64,000 nt of DNA from Leptospira sp. WS4.C2 (GTDB taxonomy: Bacteria; Spirochaetota; Leptospiria; Leptospirales; Leptospiraceae): assembly GCF_040833985.1 (NCBI RefSeq), contig NZ_CP162139.1, positions 1,043,501-1,107,500 on the forward strand, given 5' to 3'. Of the stretch, positions 1 to 8,139 are shown piece by piece; position 1 is the stretch's first letter, and every line of letters begins with the position of its first letter. A program made the position numbers and the translations under genes. The notes below the pieces were generated by a model. The model ran no database searches, had not been told where the DNA came from, and saw only the letters and a list, made by a program, of their open reading frames with translations.

Positions 1-393
1 TACACCTCTATCGTTTGGATGGGATTCGATAAATCCTCTCTTTCTCTTGGTAAAGGGGTGACTGCAGCAGGTGTTGCAGCACCAATTTGGGGTAAAATTT
101 ATTCTCGTTGGTACAATGAAGGTCCATACCCGGCATTTTATCCGAATGGCCGGGCAGAAGAGATCCCTGCCGATGTGGTGAAGGGAGCCACCTGTGCATT
201 CAATGGACTTTCTCCAGGGCCGAATTGTCCTTTAGTAGGAAATTTATTTCTAAAACCCATCACCATCGCTGGTCGCACCTTGGCCGTTCCTGGTGGTAGG
301 CAATGTGATGGTGACCGCGATCATTACCGCTCGATGGACCTAACTGACTTTCTTCAAAGAGAATTAGAAATCTCAGATGAGGAATTAAAATAA
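1..393 (+). CDS. Penicillin-binding protein 1A-type, C-terminal fragment (5' end outside window)
   Basis: The reading frame is open from base 1 to the TAA at 391-393, so only the last 130 residues are present. The segment with V-W-M-G-F-D, a Gly-Lys-Gly-V-T-A-A-G stretch and A-P-I-W-G matches the end of the transpeptidase domain of class A penicillin-binding proteins, where W-x-G-[FY]-D and a 'P-I-W' segment follow the KTG box. The catalytic Ser and KTG motifs lie upstream of the window. The protein would build and cross-link peptidoglycan on the outer face of the inner membrane. The short tail rich in Gly, Asp and Glu has no recognised domain. The family call is fairly sure; the exact paralogue is not. 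Confidence 0.8.
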   Translation, partial: YTSIVWMGFDKSSLSLGKGVTAAGVAAPIWGKIYSRWYNEGPYPAFYPNGRAEEIPADVVKGATCAFNGLSPGPNCPLVGNLFLKPITIAGRTLAVPGGRQCDGDRDHYRSMDLTDFLQRELEISDEELK

Positions 394-414
394 GTTTTTA
401 GTTTTATCTGCCGC

Positions 415-452
415 AATTTCTCCTCTCAAAGAAACAATGGGGAGGAGAAATT
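415..452 (+). terminator. Perfect 11-bp inverted repeat downstream of the PBP gene
   Basis: AATTTCTCCTC at 415-425 and its exact reverse complement at 442-452 enclose a 16-base spacer. It starts 22 bases after the PBP stop codon, so it could act as a transcription terminator. No strong T-run follows (only short T-rich pieces), so Rho-dependent ending or an RNA-stabilising hairpin is equally possible. The rest of the 394-711 gap holds no visible gene besides the promoter described at 663. Confidence 0.4.
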
Positions 453-662
453 CACTGTTTCTACTCGATCCAAACACAAACACATAAGATCTGGATTGGA
501 TTTTTTCCAAGAAGGAGCCTACCTACCTACACTCCTCTTCACTTTTTAGGCAATTTATTTCTAATTCATCATTGTGCGTACAATTTAAGCATTTTGGGCC
601 TTATTTTACCCATCTGACTTTCCCATTTGCCCTTCCTTTTGCCTTTTTAGGCCCTTTGGCTC

Positions 663-678
663 TGGCACGATAGTTGCA
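663..678 (+). promoter_or_regulatory. Sigma-54 (RpoN) -24/-12 promoter
   Basis: TGGCAC at 663-668, a 5-base spacer, then TTGCA at 674-678. This matches the sigma-54 consensus TGGCAC-N5-TTGC(A/T) exactly, with the invariant GG and GC dinucleotides in place. Transcription would start near 689, about 22 bases before the ATG at 712 and just ahead of the GGAGGG ribosome binding site. Sigma-54 promoters need an AAA+ activator; none is encoded in this window. Confidence 0.8.
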
Positions 679-711
679 TCATAGTAAGGGAACCATTGGT
701 TCGGAGGGAAT

Positions 712-1152
712 ATGAAAAAAGCAATTCTACCCATTCTAGTTTTGGCACTCACTGCTTCCATTTCTGCCGGCGAGTCTTCTTTTATGAATGAAGACCTTGA
801 TTCCCTCATTAGCCAATACGACAAAGATACTTTGACCGCAATCTCTAACGAACTTGTAAAACTTGCCAGTGATGAAGAGGGGATGGGAGAGTTTGATTTA
901 GCTTCCGGACATTATTCGCGAGCAATTAAAATTAGAGAAGCAATCGGAATGAGCGAACATAAAAGTTTTGCTTCCATTCAGTACTTAGCAAGCCTTGCTC
1001 ATTCTAAAGCAGGAAACTTTTGCGAAGCTTCCACACATGCTAAAAAAGCAAGTGAAGGATTCCGCCAACATGGAATTACTAAATTTGAACAAAAAGCAAA
1101 TCTAGAACATAAAGAATACGCACGAGCTTGTGCGGTTGTAGCTTTTAGATAA
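712..1152 (+). CDS. Small secreted TPR-like protein under a sigma-54 promoter
   Basis: 146 residues with a clear Sec signal peptide (K-K, a hydrophobic run, then S-I-S-A-G; cleavage near residue 19-20). The mature part is helical. Residues ~60-115 look like two degenerate TPR-type helix pairs (F-D-L-A-S-G-H-Y-S-R-A-I-K-I-R, then A-S-L-A-H-S-K-A-G-N-F-C-E-A), suggesting a periplasmic scaffold or binding protein. The start is supported by GGAGGG seven bases upstream. It stands alone between the PBP gene and a convergent lipoprotein gene. The exact sigma-54 promoter match at 663-678 implies induction by an enhancer-binding protein, perhaps in response to nitrogen or an envelope signal. No precise function is recognised. 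Confidence 0.75.
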   Translation: MKKAILPILVLALTASISAGESSFMNEDLDSLISQYDKDTLTAISNELVKLASDEEGMGEFDLASGHYSRAIKIREAIGMSEHKSFASIQYLASLAHSKAGNFCEASTHAKKASEGFRQHGITKFEQKANLEHKEYARACAVVAFR

Positions 1153-1207
1153 CACTATGTAATAATTCTTTCTAGAGATGGTTACCCTTTTTTGATTCTT
1201 CTTCGAA

Positions 1208-1855
1208 TCAATCCAACTTCACGTGGTTGTACACGTGGGGTTGGAATTCTTTTTTCCCATATTTCAATTTAGCTTTTTCAAACAAACTTGACTTGGTGTA
1301 AGGTTGGTCTGATTCCCAAGCGATACCAAAGTTTGCCTCACTGTATCCCGATTCATATTGTAAAGGGTAAAGTGATTTTCCATCATAATAATACAATAAT
1401 CGATGGTTCGTCGAACTTCTATTTTGCGAAAGATAGGAAGAACAAGGAAAAATTGTTAACCAATCTTTGCCAAGAGGTGCCGTTTTGGTTTTTTGATTAG
1501 AATTACATTTTACTTCATTGATCAAATCTGTTTGAAATAAAACCCAATCCCCAGATTTTTCAAAGGTTCCAGTTCCTTGTTTTTGGTGAAATTCGGAATG
1601 ACCTTCGTATACTCTCCATTCACTCCAAGTTTTTGTGAATGTGGAATTAGTCTGTAAATGGATATCTTCTTTCCAATACAATTGGAATTGTTTGGATCCA
1701 TAGGCAGATTTTTTTTCAGCAGGACGTGAATAGAATCCCAGCGCGATTTTCTGATCTCTTGCGGCATCCACAGGAAGGGAACGAATCCATTCCAATTTGG
1801 GAGTGCATTGCGATAGACTCAAAAGTAGGATCGAAACGGAAAGAATGCGAATCAT
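1208..1855 (-). CDS. Putative lipoprotein, unknown function
   Basis: About 215 residues from the ATG at 1855. A longer in-frame start at 1945 would overlap the upstream acyltransferase gene and place 30 non-signal residues before the signal peptide, so the shorter form is preferred; GGAAAG sits 2-7 bases upstream. The N-terminus (M-I-R-I-L, leucine run, L-S-Q-C) is a lipoprotein signal with Cys17 as the lipidation site. The mature part is rich in Trp and Tyr and probably beta-rich, with two Cys (in K-C-N-S and F-P-C-S-S) that could form a disulfide. It lies 49 bp downstream of the MBOAT gene on the same strand, so it may be co-transcribed and help with cell-surface acylation. No family is recognised. 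Confidence 0.65.
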   Translation of the reverse strand: MIRILSVSILLLSLSQCTPKLEWIRSLPVDAARDQKIALGFYSRPAEKKSAYGSKQFQLYWKEDIHLQTNSTFTKTWSEWRVYEGHSEFHQKQGTGTFEKSGDWVLFQTDLINEVKCNSNQKTKTAPLGKDWLTIFPCSSYLSQNRSSTNHRLLYYYDGKSLYPLQYESGYSEANFGIAWESDQPYTKSSLFEKAKLKYGKKEFQPHVYNHVKLD

Positions 1856-1904
1856 TCTTTCCGAACTTTTGTCAATGTCCCTACTTATGCGAAGAAGGAA
1901 AGAT

Positions 1905-3332
1905 TTAGAACTGGAAGTAAATAAAATCTTGTCCACCGTCGCCAAAGATTCCGAGTAATAATAAAATCACTACTGATAGAAAGGGAAGGAGGATATTTTG
2001 GTAAGGTTTTAGTTTTTCATAAACAAAGTTTGAATATTGGAACCAATTGAACATAAGTCCAAGTGCAATGAAGGTCGGAAGTTCATCTACCCGACTCAAC
2101 GTTTCTCCCGTATTCCTGAATGTCAAAACACCTTTAAAGATTTCAAAGGCGACATTCATCGATTCCTCCCCTCTCGCTGCAGACCGGAAAAAAACACCGG
2201 AAAAAGAAAATACGATAAAGATAACAATGGTTCTTATCACTCCCACAAACGGGATCGTGTCGGGGAGGAATTTCTTTTTGCCGCGACCTAAATACAGTGA
2301 TCTTTCGATCCATATCAAAGCCCCCAAATAGGCTCCCCAAAACACAAAGGCCCAGTTGGCTCCGTGCCAAAGTCCCCCAAGGCACATTGTGATGAAAGAG
2401 TTCACATTGGAACGAAAGATACTGCCCTTACTTCCCCCGAGAGGGATATAGATATAATCGCGTAACCAAGAAGAAAGTGTAATATGCCATCTAGACCAAA
2501 GTTCCCGAAACGATTGGGAAAAAAATGGTCCTTGGAAGTTTTCTGGAATTTCATACCCAAGTAAATTGGCCGATCCACGCGCCATATCAGTGTATCCAGA
2601 AAAGTCGCAGTACACTTGTACGGCGAAGGCGAGGACACTGAAAAATATGGAAAAACTATCGAATTTGGACGGATCCATAAAGATAGGGGAGATGATTGGA
2701 GCAATGTTTTCGGCAATGATTACTTTCTTAAAAAGACCACCGATAATCAAAAACAGACCTTTTTTCATTCGGTCGGAATCGATTGTGGGATGGTCTAGTT
2801 GGGGAAGGAAATCCTGAGAACGCATGATCGGTCCCGCGATCAATTGTGGGAAAAAAAGTATGAATAAAAAATAATCCACGGCGGACATTCTTTTTTCAAT
2901 GATTCCTCTGTGGATGTCTACTTGCACTGCAATGATTTGGAAGGTATAAAAACTAATTGCAAGTGGTAAAAAGATACTCCATGAACCAGAGATCTCTTTA
3001 AAAGCAGGATAACCTGTAAGCGAAAAAAGAGAACCAGTGACGAAGTAGAAGTATTTGAAAAAACCTAAATTGATTAAGTTTAATGCAACAATGGCAAATA
3101 GTAAATGGCTGTATTTTTCCCCTTTGTCTTTTTTGCGAAAGATCCATTCACTAAATCCATAGTTAACTAAAATGACTAGTAGGAAGTGGAACAAAAAAGG
3201 AAAACTGAAATAGGCGTAAAAAATTAAGGAAGAAATAACCAGTAAAGGTTTTCTTCCTTTTTGAGGAATATTCCAGTAAATTAAATATGTGAACGCAAAA
3301 AGTAGTAAATAGGGAATAGAATTAAATAACAT
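1905..3332 (-). CDS. MBOAT-family O-acyltransferase (AlgI-like)
   Basis: 475 residues, the usual AlgI/PatA length, with roughly ten or more hydrophobic segments. The family blocks are present: Q-V-Y-C-D-F-S-G-Y-T-D-M (239-250), the F-R-E-L-W-S-R-W-H-I-T-L-S block (275-287), R-D-Y-I-Y-I-P-L-G-G (291-300) and G-L-W-H-G-A-N-W with the catalytic His323. These membrane enzymes move an acyl group, usually acetyl, across the inner membrane to an exported polysaccharide or peptidoglycan, normally with an AlgJ/AlgX- or SGNH-type partner. No such partner is next door; instead sppA lies 19 bp upstream and a lipoprotein gene 49 bp downstream. The substrate is unknown. Confidence 0.88.
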   Translation of the reverse strand: MLFNSIPYLLLFAFTYLIYWNIPQKGRKPLLVISSLIFYAYFSFPFLFHFLLVILVNYGFSEWIFRKKDKGEKYSHLLFAIVALNLINLGFFKYFYFVTGSLFSLTGYPAFKEISGSWSIFLPLAISFYTFQIIAVQVDIHRGIIEKRMSAVDYFLFILFFPQLIAGPIMRSQDFLPQLDHPTIDSDRMKKGLFLIIGGLFKKVIIAENIAPIISPIFMDPSKFDSFSIFFSVLAFAVQVYCDFSGYTDMARGSANLLGYEIPENFQGPFFSQSFRELWSRWHITLSSWLRDYIYIPLGGSKGSIFRSNVNSFITMCLGGLWHGANWAFVFWGAYLGALIWIERSLYLGRGKKKFLPDTIPFVGVIRTIVIFIVFSFSGVFFRSAARGEESMNVAFEIFKGVLTFRNTGETLSRVDELPTFIALGLMFNWFQYSNFVYEKLKPYQNILLPFLSVVILLLLGIFGDGGQDFIYFQF

Positions 3333-3351
3333 TGATTAGTTGGCCTTGAAA

Positions 3352-4350
3352 TTATAGATCCCATAGATAAAGAAATTTAGCATTGGTTCCAGTTCCTAAG
3401 ATTTTATCAGCAATTCCTAAAGAAAACGGATTTTTGTTAACGTCAGTAGCTTGGTAAATATTATCTACACGACCTTTCCCTCTTTGGTAAGTGATGACAC
3501 GAGGACTGCCATTTGGATTCCCTTGGTATTTAGGATGTTTTTGCAATTCTAATACAAATTCATCAAAGTAACCGATGAAATCAACCATCCCTTCTTTTTT
3601 AGCTTGTTCTGCTGTAAAGATCCTACCATCACAAATTTCTTTCAGGCGAGTTTCCGCTACACGTGGTCTTCCTTTTTTCACAATTTCAAAAAAACGACCA
3701 TACAAACTATCAATGATGGACTGAAGGATTTTCCTTTGTTCTCCAGTCATTTCTGTTGTTGGAGAACCTAGTGCCTTGTTTGGGCCTGAGATAAAAGATT
3801 GATCCTTTACTCCAATTTTATCCAAACCTTCTTTTACGTTGATCCCAGACATGATGACTCCGACAGATCCTGTAACAGTTGTTGGGTGAGCGCCAATAGC
3901 ATCGGTTGCCATTGCAATGTAGTAAGCTCCACTTGCTGCAGTATCCATAAAACCTGCAAACACAGGAATGGATTTTCTGCTCTTAAATTTCAAAATTTCT
4001 TGGTAGATAATGTCACTTGCAGTTACTGTTCCACCAGGCGAATTGATTTTTAAAATCACACCCTTTACATCTGGATCTCGCTCTGCGTATTTGAGAGACT
4101 CTTTGATTCTTGCGACCATAGATTCTGTCGGAGGACCAAAAAAAGAATCTTTGGATTCATCAGAAATCATACCCTCAATGGAGATGATAACGATTTTTTC
4201 TTGATCCTTTCCGGCGATGAGTTTCTCTTCGAAATCAGCCTTGCCACTTTGTGGTAATAAGTTAAGACTGTTCCCAATGACACAAGACTCGGTAAAAAGA
4301 ACCGAAAGAAGAACGATACAAACGAAAAGAAAAAGCTTTCTTGAAGGCAT
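3352..4350 (-). CDS. sppA: Signal peptide peptidase SppA (protease IV, short form)
   Basis: 332 residues from the ATG at 4350, chosen because AGAAAGG lies 6 bases upstream and the protein then begins with a signal/anchor sequence; an 83-residue upstream extension has no such features. Ser140 (A-A-S-G-A-Y-Y-I-A) and Lys192 (S-G-P-N-K-A-L-G) match the Ser/Lys dyad of S49 peptidases of the short Gram-positive/spirochaete type; the N-S-P-G-G-T-V block (103-109) forms the oxyanion region. The enzyme degrades cleaved signal peptides at the inner membrane. Residues 18-23 (L-F-T-E-S-C) could be a relaxed lipobox, so it may be lipid-anchored rather than held by a transmembrane helix. First gene of a probable sppA-MBOAT-lipoprotein unit. 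Confidence 0.88.
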   Translation of the reverse strand: MPSRKLFLFVCIVLLSVLFTESCVIGNSLNLLPQSGKADFEEKLIAGKDQEKIVIISIEGMISDESKDSFFGPPTESMVARIKESLKYAERDPDVKGVILKINSPGGTVTASDIIYQEILKFKSRKSIPVFAGFMDTAASGAYYIAMATDAIGAHPTTVTGSVGVIMSGINVKEGLDKIGVKDQSFISGPNKALGSPTTEMTGEQRKILQSIIDSLYGRFFEIVKKGRPRVAETRLKEICDGRIFTAEQAKKEGMVDFIGYFDEFVLELQKHPKYQGNPNGSPRVITYQRGKGRVDNIYQATDVNKNPFSLGIADKILGTGTNAKFLYLWDL

Positions 4351-4405
4351 ACAAACCTTTCTAAGATCGCAAACTATGACTTCAATCATTTTTGGGAGAT
4401 AAATC

Positions 4406-5302
4406 TTGTACCAACTGAAAACAAAACAGTCTTGTTTTGAAACCCACCCAACAGGTGGCGGGCAATGGCTCGGTTTGCATCTTCTATCGCCAGTGGAAGG
4501 GAAGTCAGTTTCTGTCGTTTCCGGGCACAAGGCCCCAGACCCTTTTTTTGCTTCTGGATCCTTTTTTATGTTTCCTTGGGTCAACCGTCTAGAGCCCAAT
4601 CCCTGGGCCAGAGAGCCGTTCTATCCTAGCACCCATTGGCTCACCGATGGGAATGGAATCCCCTTACATGGTCTCTACCACAATCTCCCCAGGCATTTGG
4701 TAAAAGAAGAGCTGGGTGATCAGGAATCTTATGCCGAATTTGAAATGGAAATCCCTTCCATTTGGAAAGGCACTTTGTTATCCCAAATTCAGGTGAAGGA
4801 ATGTTACCACCTTTTTCCGTCAGAGCTAAAGATTATCTACCGATTGGTGAATGAGTCGAATACAGAATTTCCCTTTGCACTTGGAATTCATCCTTACTTT
4901 CGATGGAATGAAGACGAATCCATTGATGATTTATTTTTAATTGGTTCAGGGTTTCATAAAGTAAAGTTGGGAGACTACCTATTGCCAGAAAGGATTCAAA
5001 CAGAAGATGTGGTACTCAATTCCGAAGAAACTTTGATGGGAAAGAATTTAGATGATCTTTATGCAGCCATCGACGGAAAGAATTCTTATATAGGTCTTTT
5101 CTCCATGAATAAAAAGGAAAAACTAATCATCCAAGGTGGTGAGTTTTATCAAGTATATACTCCACAAGATCGAAGATCTATAGCGATTGAACCTATGACG
5201 GGAACCGGGAATTTTTTACACTTTCCTGGTGGTAATCCTAAAACCATTGGACCGAAGACAGAAAAACAGATAGAATTTTCCATTCGTTTGGATCGTTTTT
5301 AA
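4406..5302 (+). CDS. Aldose 1-epimerase family protein (galactose mutarotase-like)
   Basis: 298 residues from a TTG start preceded by GGGAG. The pattern F-M-F-P-W-V-N-R-L (substrate-entry Asn-Arg), H-G-L-Y-H (first catalytic-type His) and L-G-I-H-P-Y-F-R-W (second His) is that of the aldose 1-epimerase / glucose-6-phosphate 1-epimerase fold, a beta-sandwich that interconverts the alpha and beta anomers of hexoses. A late acidic residue (A-I-E-P-M-T-G) is the probable catalytic Glu. The gene is divergent from sppA and stands alone, so the natural sugar cannot be named. It is a cytoplasmic protein without a signal peptide. Confidence 0.8.
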   Translation: MYQLKTKQSCFETHPTGGGQWLGLHLLSPVEGKSVSVVSGHKAPDPFFASGSFFMFPWVNRLEPNPWAREPFYPSTHWLTDGNGIPLHGLYHNLPRHLVKEELGDQESYAEFEMEIPSIWKGTLLSQIQVKECYHLFPSELKIIYRLVNESNTEFPFALGIHPYFRWNEDESIDDLFLIGSGFHKVKLGDYLLPERIQTEDVVLNSEETLMGKNLDDLYAAIDGKNSYIGLFSMNKKEKLIIQGGEFYQVYTPQDRRSIAIEPMTGTGNFLHFPGGNPKTIGPKTEKQIEFSIRLDRF

Positions 5303-5359
5303 AAAATTAAAATCTCTTTATCGAACAAACTGTCTAACACGAGAGAGGTTAGTTCAACA

Positions 5360-5569
5360 ATGTCAGATGCACTAGTGAATACATGCAAACAAATCAGTAA
5401 AAATCTATTAGAGATCAAATACTTCGCTGAAAAGAAAAACACTAGCCGAACCTCTGTTTACCGAGCATTACAAGATAAAAAAATCAATGAGGTTGTCATT
5501 GGTAAAAACTCTCGTTTTATCATCTTGGATGATTTGGCGAAGAAGTGGAAACCTGGTAGACAGTCCTAA
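5360..5569 (+). CDS. Small helix-turn-helix DNA-binding protein
   Basis: 69 residues. The middle reads like the HTH_17/excisionase-type winged helix: an F-A-E-K-K-N-T-S-R-T-S-V-Y-R-A-L helix-turn-helix, then K-K-I-N-E-V-V-I-G-K-N-S-R-F as the wing and I-L-D-D-L-A-K-K-W as the closing helix. Such proteins are small transcription regulators or recombination directionality factors. No integrase or phage gene is near, so a housekeeping regulator is more likely. The last 50 bases overlap the 3' end of the convergent gene at 5520-6368. Confidence 0.65.
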   Translation: MSDALVNTCKQISKNLLEIKYFAEKKNTSRTSVYRALQDKKINEVVIGKNSRFIILDDLAKKWKPGRQS

Positions 5570-6368
5570 ATTCCAATTCTTTTTCCGAAAGATTTTCTTC
5601 TTTCCAAAGGGAAGGATTGGGTGATTTCGAAAGGTTCCATATCTCCTCTGGAATTAGTTTTCGTATCGAATCTGGAAGAGTCGTTGAAAATCCCCAGTAA
5701 GATAACAGATACTCGTCCGTTTTTTTCTCGAGTAAATATCCTAAAAAGGTATAAAAAACCTTTCCTAAACTTTCGTCATTATGTTTGTCTCGTGTTTTGA
5801 TATACACTTCCGCAAACTTAGGATGAGGGTATTTAAATTCTTTTTTCGTCAATCGGTAGTGGATGGTTTTTAAATGTCCTGTGCGAAAGTAGAATTTCTT
5901 TTCGCCATCGAAAGAAAGGGGAATGGCATTCGAAAAGAAATTCGGTTCTAAATCTAAATCCATTCGCAATTTGATAAATCCTAAATCCATCCAAACCAGG
6001 GTAGTAGGGGTGTTCCAAAAACCTTTCCATAAATGAGAAAAAGAGTTTGGTTTGATTTTTTTTCCTTTTGAAAAAAGATTATTTCGCAATATTTCTGTTA
6101 GTTGGTCTTCTTTTCTTCGAGAATACCATCTGGGTAAGATCCAAAAAGTCAAAGATTGCCAAAATCGCAAGGTTAAGATTAAATCGAAAACCAATCGGAC
6201 CTTACCCAAAGGCAAAGATTCTGTTTTCCAATCCATAACCACGGCCGGACGAAAGAAGGGAAATCCCAGATCGTCCCAATCTAAACAAAGTTGTTTTAAA
6301 TCGGTCTCTGTCATAGGGAGATGTTCTAAAGAAATAGAGGCGGGGAGTGTTTTTGGGAATTTCCACAT
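5520..6368 (-). CDS. Hypothetical protein, unknown function
   Basis: 282 residues with no signal peptide or clear domain. It is rich in Trp, Phe, Lys and Leu. Residues ~55-85 hold a hydrophobic stretch (V-R-L-V-F-D-L-I-L-T-L-R-F-W) that might lie on a membrane. A second Met at residue 19 (6314) is an alternative start and would leave more room for promoters, because the opposite gene begins only 34 bases away at 6403. The 3' end overlaps the small HTH gene by 50 bp. I do not recognise the family. Confidence 0.6.
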   Translation of the reverse strand: MWKFPKTLPASISLEHLPMTETDLKQLCLDWDDLGFPFFRPAVVMDWKTESLPLGKVRLVFDLILTLRFWQSLTFWILPRWYSRRKEDQLTEILRNNLFSKGKKIKPNSFSHLWKGFWNTPTTLVWMDLGFIKLRMDLDLEPNFFSNAIPLSFDGEKKFYFRTGHLKTIHYRLTKKEFKYPHPKFAEVYIKTRDKHNDESLGKVFYTFLGYLLEKKTDEYLLSYWGFSTTLPDSIRKLIPEEIWNLSKSPNPSLWKEENLSEKELEFRTVYQVSTSSPNHPR

Positions 6369-6402
6369 TTTTTATACCATTCGGTCGATCTATGATAACA
6401 AG

Positions 6403-7167
6403 ATGAATGATTTAGCCTTTGAGAATCAAAGTTTTTTATGGGGGAATGAAGCCGGCCCCATCCGTATCCTTTCCGAATACCTCCACCCTAAATCGGAATT
6501 CCAAACCCATGGAATCACAGACACCATTGTTGTCTTCGGATCTGCAAGAATCCCCTCACCCGAATCACCCAAACAGAATCCACCTTCCCCTCTTGCCTCT
6601 TTAAGCCATTATTATCAGGAAGCATGTGAGTTTTCACGATTGATTTCGGAATGGGCTGAAACTTTGAAGCAGGAAAATCCTTCTAGAAATTTGAATATTT
6701 GCACCGGTGGAGGACCTGGAATTATGGAAGCGGGAAATCGAGGGGCCAGAGAGGCTGGGTCCAAATCCGTTGCCCTTAATATTGTTCTCCCTCACGAACA
6801 ACATGTGAATCCCTATGTAGATCCAGAACTTTCCTTTGAGTTTCATTATTTTTTCATGAGAAAACTTTGGTTTATGAAGACCTGTCGTGGAATGATTGCT
6901 TTCCCTGGTGGGTTCGGAACCTTCGATGAACTTTTTGAAACCTTAACCCTTGTCCAGACGGGAAAAAAAACAAAGATCCCCATCCTATTGTATGGGACAG
7001 AATTTTGGACCCAAGTGATCAATTTCAAAAAACTAGCCGAGATGCGCCTGATTTCAGAAGAGGACCTGCAACTTTTTGGATTTGCTGACACACCCGTGGA
7101 GGCACTTCGATTCTTTCAGGAAAAGATTCGTTTCGAATTGACCCATTCTACGGGTACAAAAACATAG
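6403..7167 (+). CDS. LOG-family protein (TIGR00730-like nucleotide phosphoribohydrolase)
   Basis: 254 residues from the ATG at 6403. The frame runs open further upstream, but that part lies antisense to the preceding gene and has no family similarity. The two LOG signatures are present: G-G-G-P-G-I-M-E and P-G-G-F-G-T-F-D-E, which build the nucleotide-binding Rossmann-like site. Proteins of this type, long misnamed lysine decarboxylases, cleave N6-substituted AMP to a base and ribose 5-phosphate. This larger subtype has an N-terminal extension (V-V-F-G-S-A-R-I-P). It is 18 bp upstream of rpmB and could share its transcript. Confidence 0.82.
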   Translation: MNDLAFENQSFLWGNEAGPIRILSEYLHPKSEFQTHGITDTIVVFGSARIPSPESPKQNPPSPLASLSHYYQEACEFSRLISEWAETLKQENPSRNLNICTGGGPGIMEAGNRGAREAGSKSVALNIVLPHEQHVNPYVDPELSFEFHYFFMRKLWFMKTCRGMIAFPGGFGTFDELFETLTLVQTGKKTKIPILLYGTEFWTQVINFKKLAEMRLISEEDLQLFGFADTPVEALRFFQEKIRFELTHSTGTKT

Positions 7168-7185
7168 CGAAACAAGGTAATAATT

Positions 7186-7476
7186 ATGGCTAGAACATGT
7201 GTAGTAACCGGAAAAGGAACAACGGCAGGGAACAACGTAGCCCATTCTCATAAAAAGAATCGCCGTATCTGGAAGGTGAATGTGATCACAAAGAAAATCT
7301 TTTTGGAAGACGAAAACCGTTGGGTTCGCGTTAAGATTTCTACACGTGCTTTGCGAACTCTTCGTAAAAAAGGTTTGAAAGTGGCAATTAAAGACCACGG
7401 CGGCGATATCACTGCCATCACTCCTAAAAAATACGTAGGAATCACTCCAAAAGCACAACCAGCACCAGCAGCTTAA
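7186..7476 (+). CDS. rpmB: 50S ribosomal protein L28
   Basis: 96 residues starting [10 protein letters not shown], the classic L28 opening, followed by [12 protein letters not shown] and the [12 protein letters not shown] block. L28 sits on the large subunit near the E site. The protein is longer than the common 62-78 residues because of a C-terminal tail ending in a Pro/Ala-rich stretch. A purine-rich AACAAGG precedes the ATG. It lies 21 bp upstream of nth. Confidence 0.95.
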   Translation: MARTCVVTGKGTTAGNNVAHSHKKNRRIWKVNVITKKIFLEDENRWVRVKISTRALRTLRKKGLKVAIKDHGGDITAITPKKYVGITPKAQPAPAA

Positions 7477-7497
7477 TTTTTTTAGTTTGCTTGTGGA

Positions 7498-8139
7498 TTG
7501 AAACGATCCAAAAAAACACCCGCTATCACCGAAGTCTACCGTCTCTTAGAGGCGGAGTTCGGTGAAGTAGAAGCTCCCCTTCTTTTTTCGAAACCTTATG
7601 AATTGGCCATTGCGGTCATTCTCAGTGCCCAGTGTACAGACGAACGTGTCAATACTGTCACACCTGAACTCTTTCGTAGTTTCCCCACACTCGAATCTTT
7701 TGCTAATGCACCACTGGTAGCCATAGAGAAAAAAATCTTCTCCACAGGATTTTATAAAAACAAAGCCAAAAGCATCCAAGGTTTTGCGCGTATGGTTTTG
7801 AATGAGTATGGAGGAAAAATTCCAGATACAATGGAGGAGGCCATCAAACTCCCTGGGTTTGGAAGAAAAACTGCAAACGTGGTGCTTGCCGAAATTTATG
7901 GAGTGGTAGAGGGCTTTGTGGTGGATACCCATGTGAAACGTCTTACCAAACGATTGGGTTTTACCAAAAAAACTGATCCCGTACAAATTGAACGGGAAAT
8001 GATGAAAATCACTCCTAAGGAGATTTGCCGAAACCTATCTCTGTACCTAATATTTCTCGGTCGTAAGAACTGCCAGGCACGCCGGACATTTTGTTCGACT
8101 TGTCCTCTTTCTTCCCTATGTCCTTCGTTTTCGGAGTAG
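7498..8139 (+). CDS. nth: Endonuclease III (DNA glycosylase/AP lyase)
   Basis: 213 residues from a TTG start. The helix-hairpin-helix L-P-G-F-G-R-K-T-A carries the catalytic Lys124, and V-V-D-T-H-V-K-R carries the catalytic Asp143. The C-terminal [4Fe-4S] loop has Cys192, 199, 202 and 208 in the C-x6-C-x2-C-x5-C spacing. The enzyme removes oxidised pyrimidines and nicks the resulting abasic site in base excision repair. The last 125 bp, including the iron-sulfur loop codons, also encode the C-terminus of the convergent gene at 8015-8857. Confidence 0.95.
   Translation: MKRSKKTPAITEVYRLLEAEFGEVEAPLLFSKPYELAIAVILSAQCTDERVNTVTPELFRSFPTLESFANAPLVAIEKKIFSTGFYKNKAKSIQGFARMVLNEYGGKIPDTMEEAIKLPGFGRKTANVVLAEIYGVVEGFVVDTHVKRLTKRLGFTKKTDPVQIEREMMKITPKEICRNLSLYLIFLGRKNCQARRTFCSTCPLSSLCPSFSE

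Noticed and set aside
606..824. Minus-strand open frame of 72 codons across the sigma-54 promoter
   Set aside because: It is antisense to the signal peptide of a well-supported gene, has no ribosome binding site and no recognisable protein features.
3352..4599. Long form of SppA starting at 4599
   Set aside because: The extra 83 residues overlap the divergent epimerase gene, lack any family similarity, and a signal sequence with a good ribosome binding site begins at 4350.
5360..5569. Small HTH protein as a phage excisionase and sign of a prophage
   Set aside because: No integrase, phage structural gene, att-like repeat or composition change is seen nearby.
6052..6402. N-terminal extension of the LOG-family protein
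   Set aside because: It lies antisense to the hypothetical gene at 5520-6368, is compositionally odd (Lys/Phe/Arg-rich), and the LOG similarity begins after 6403.
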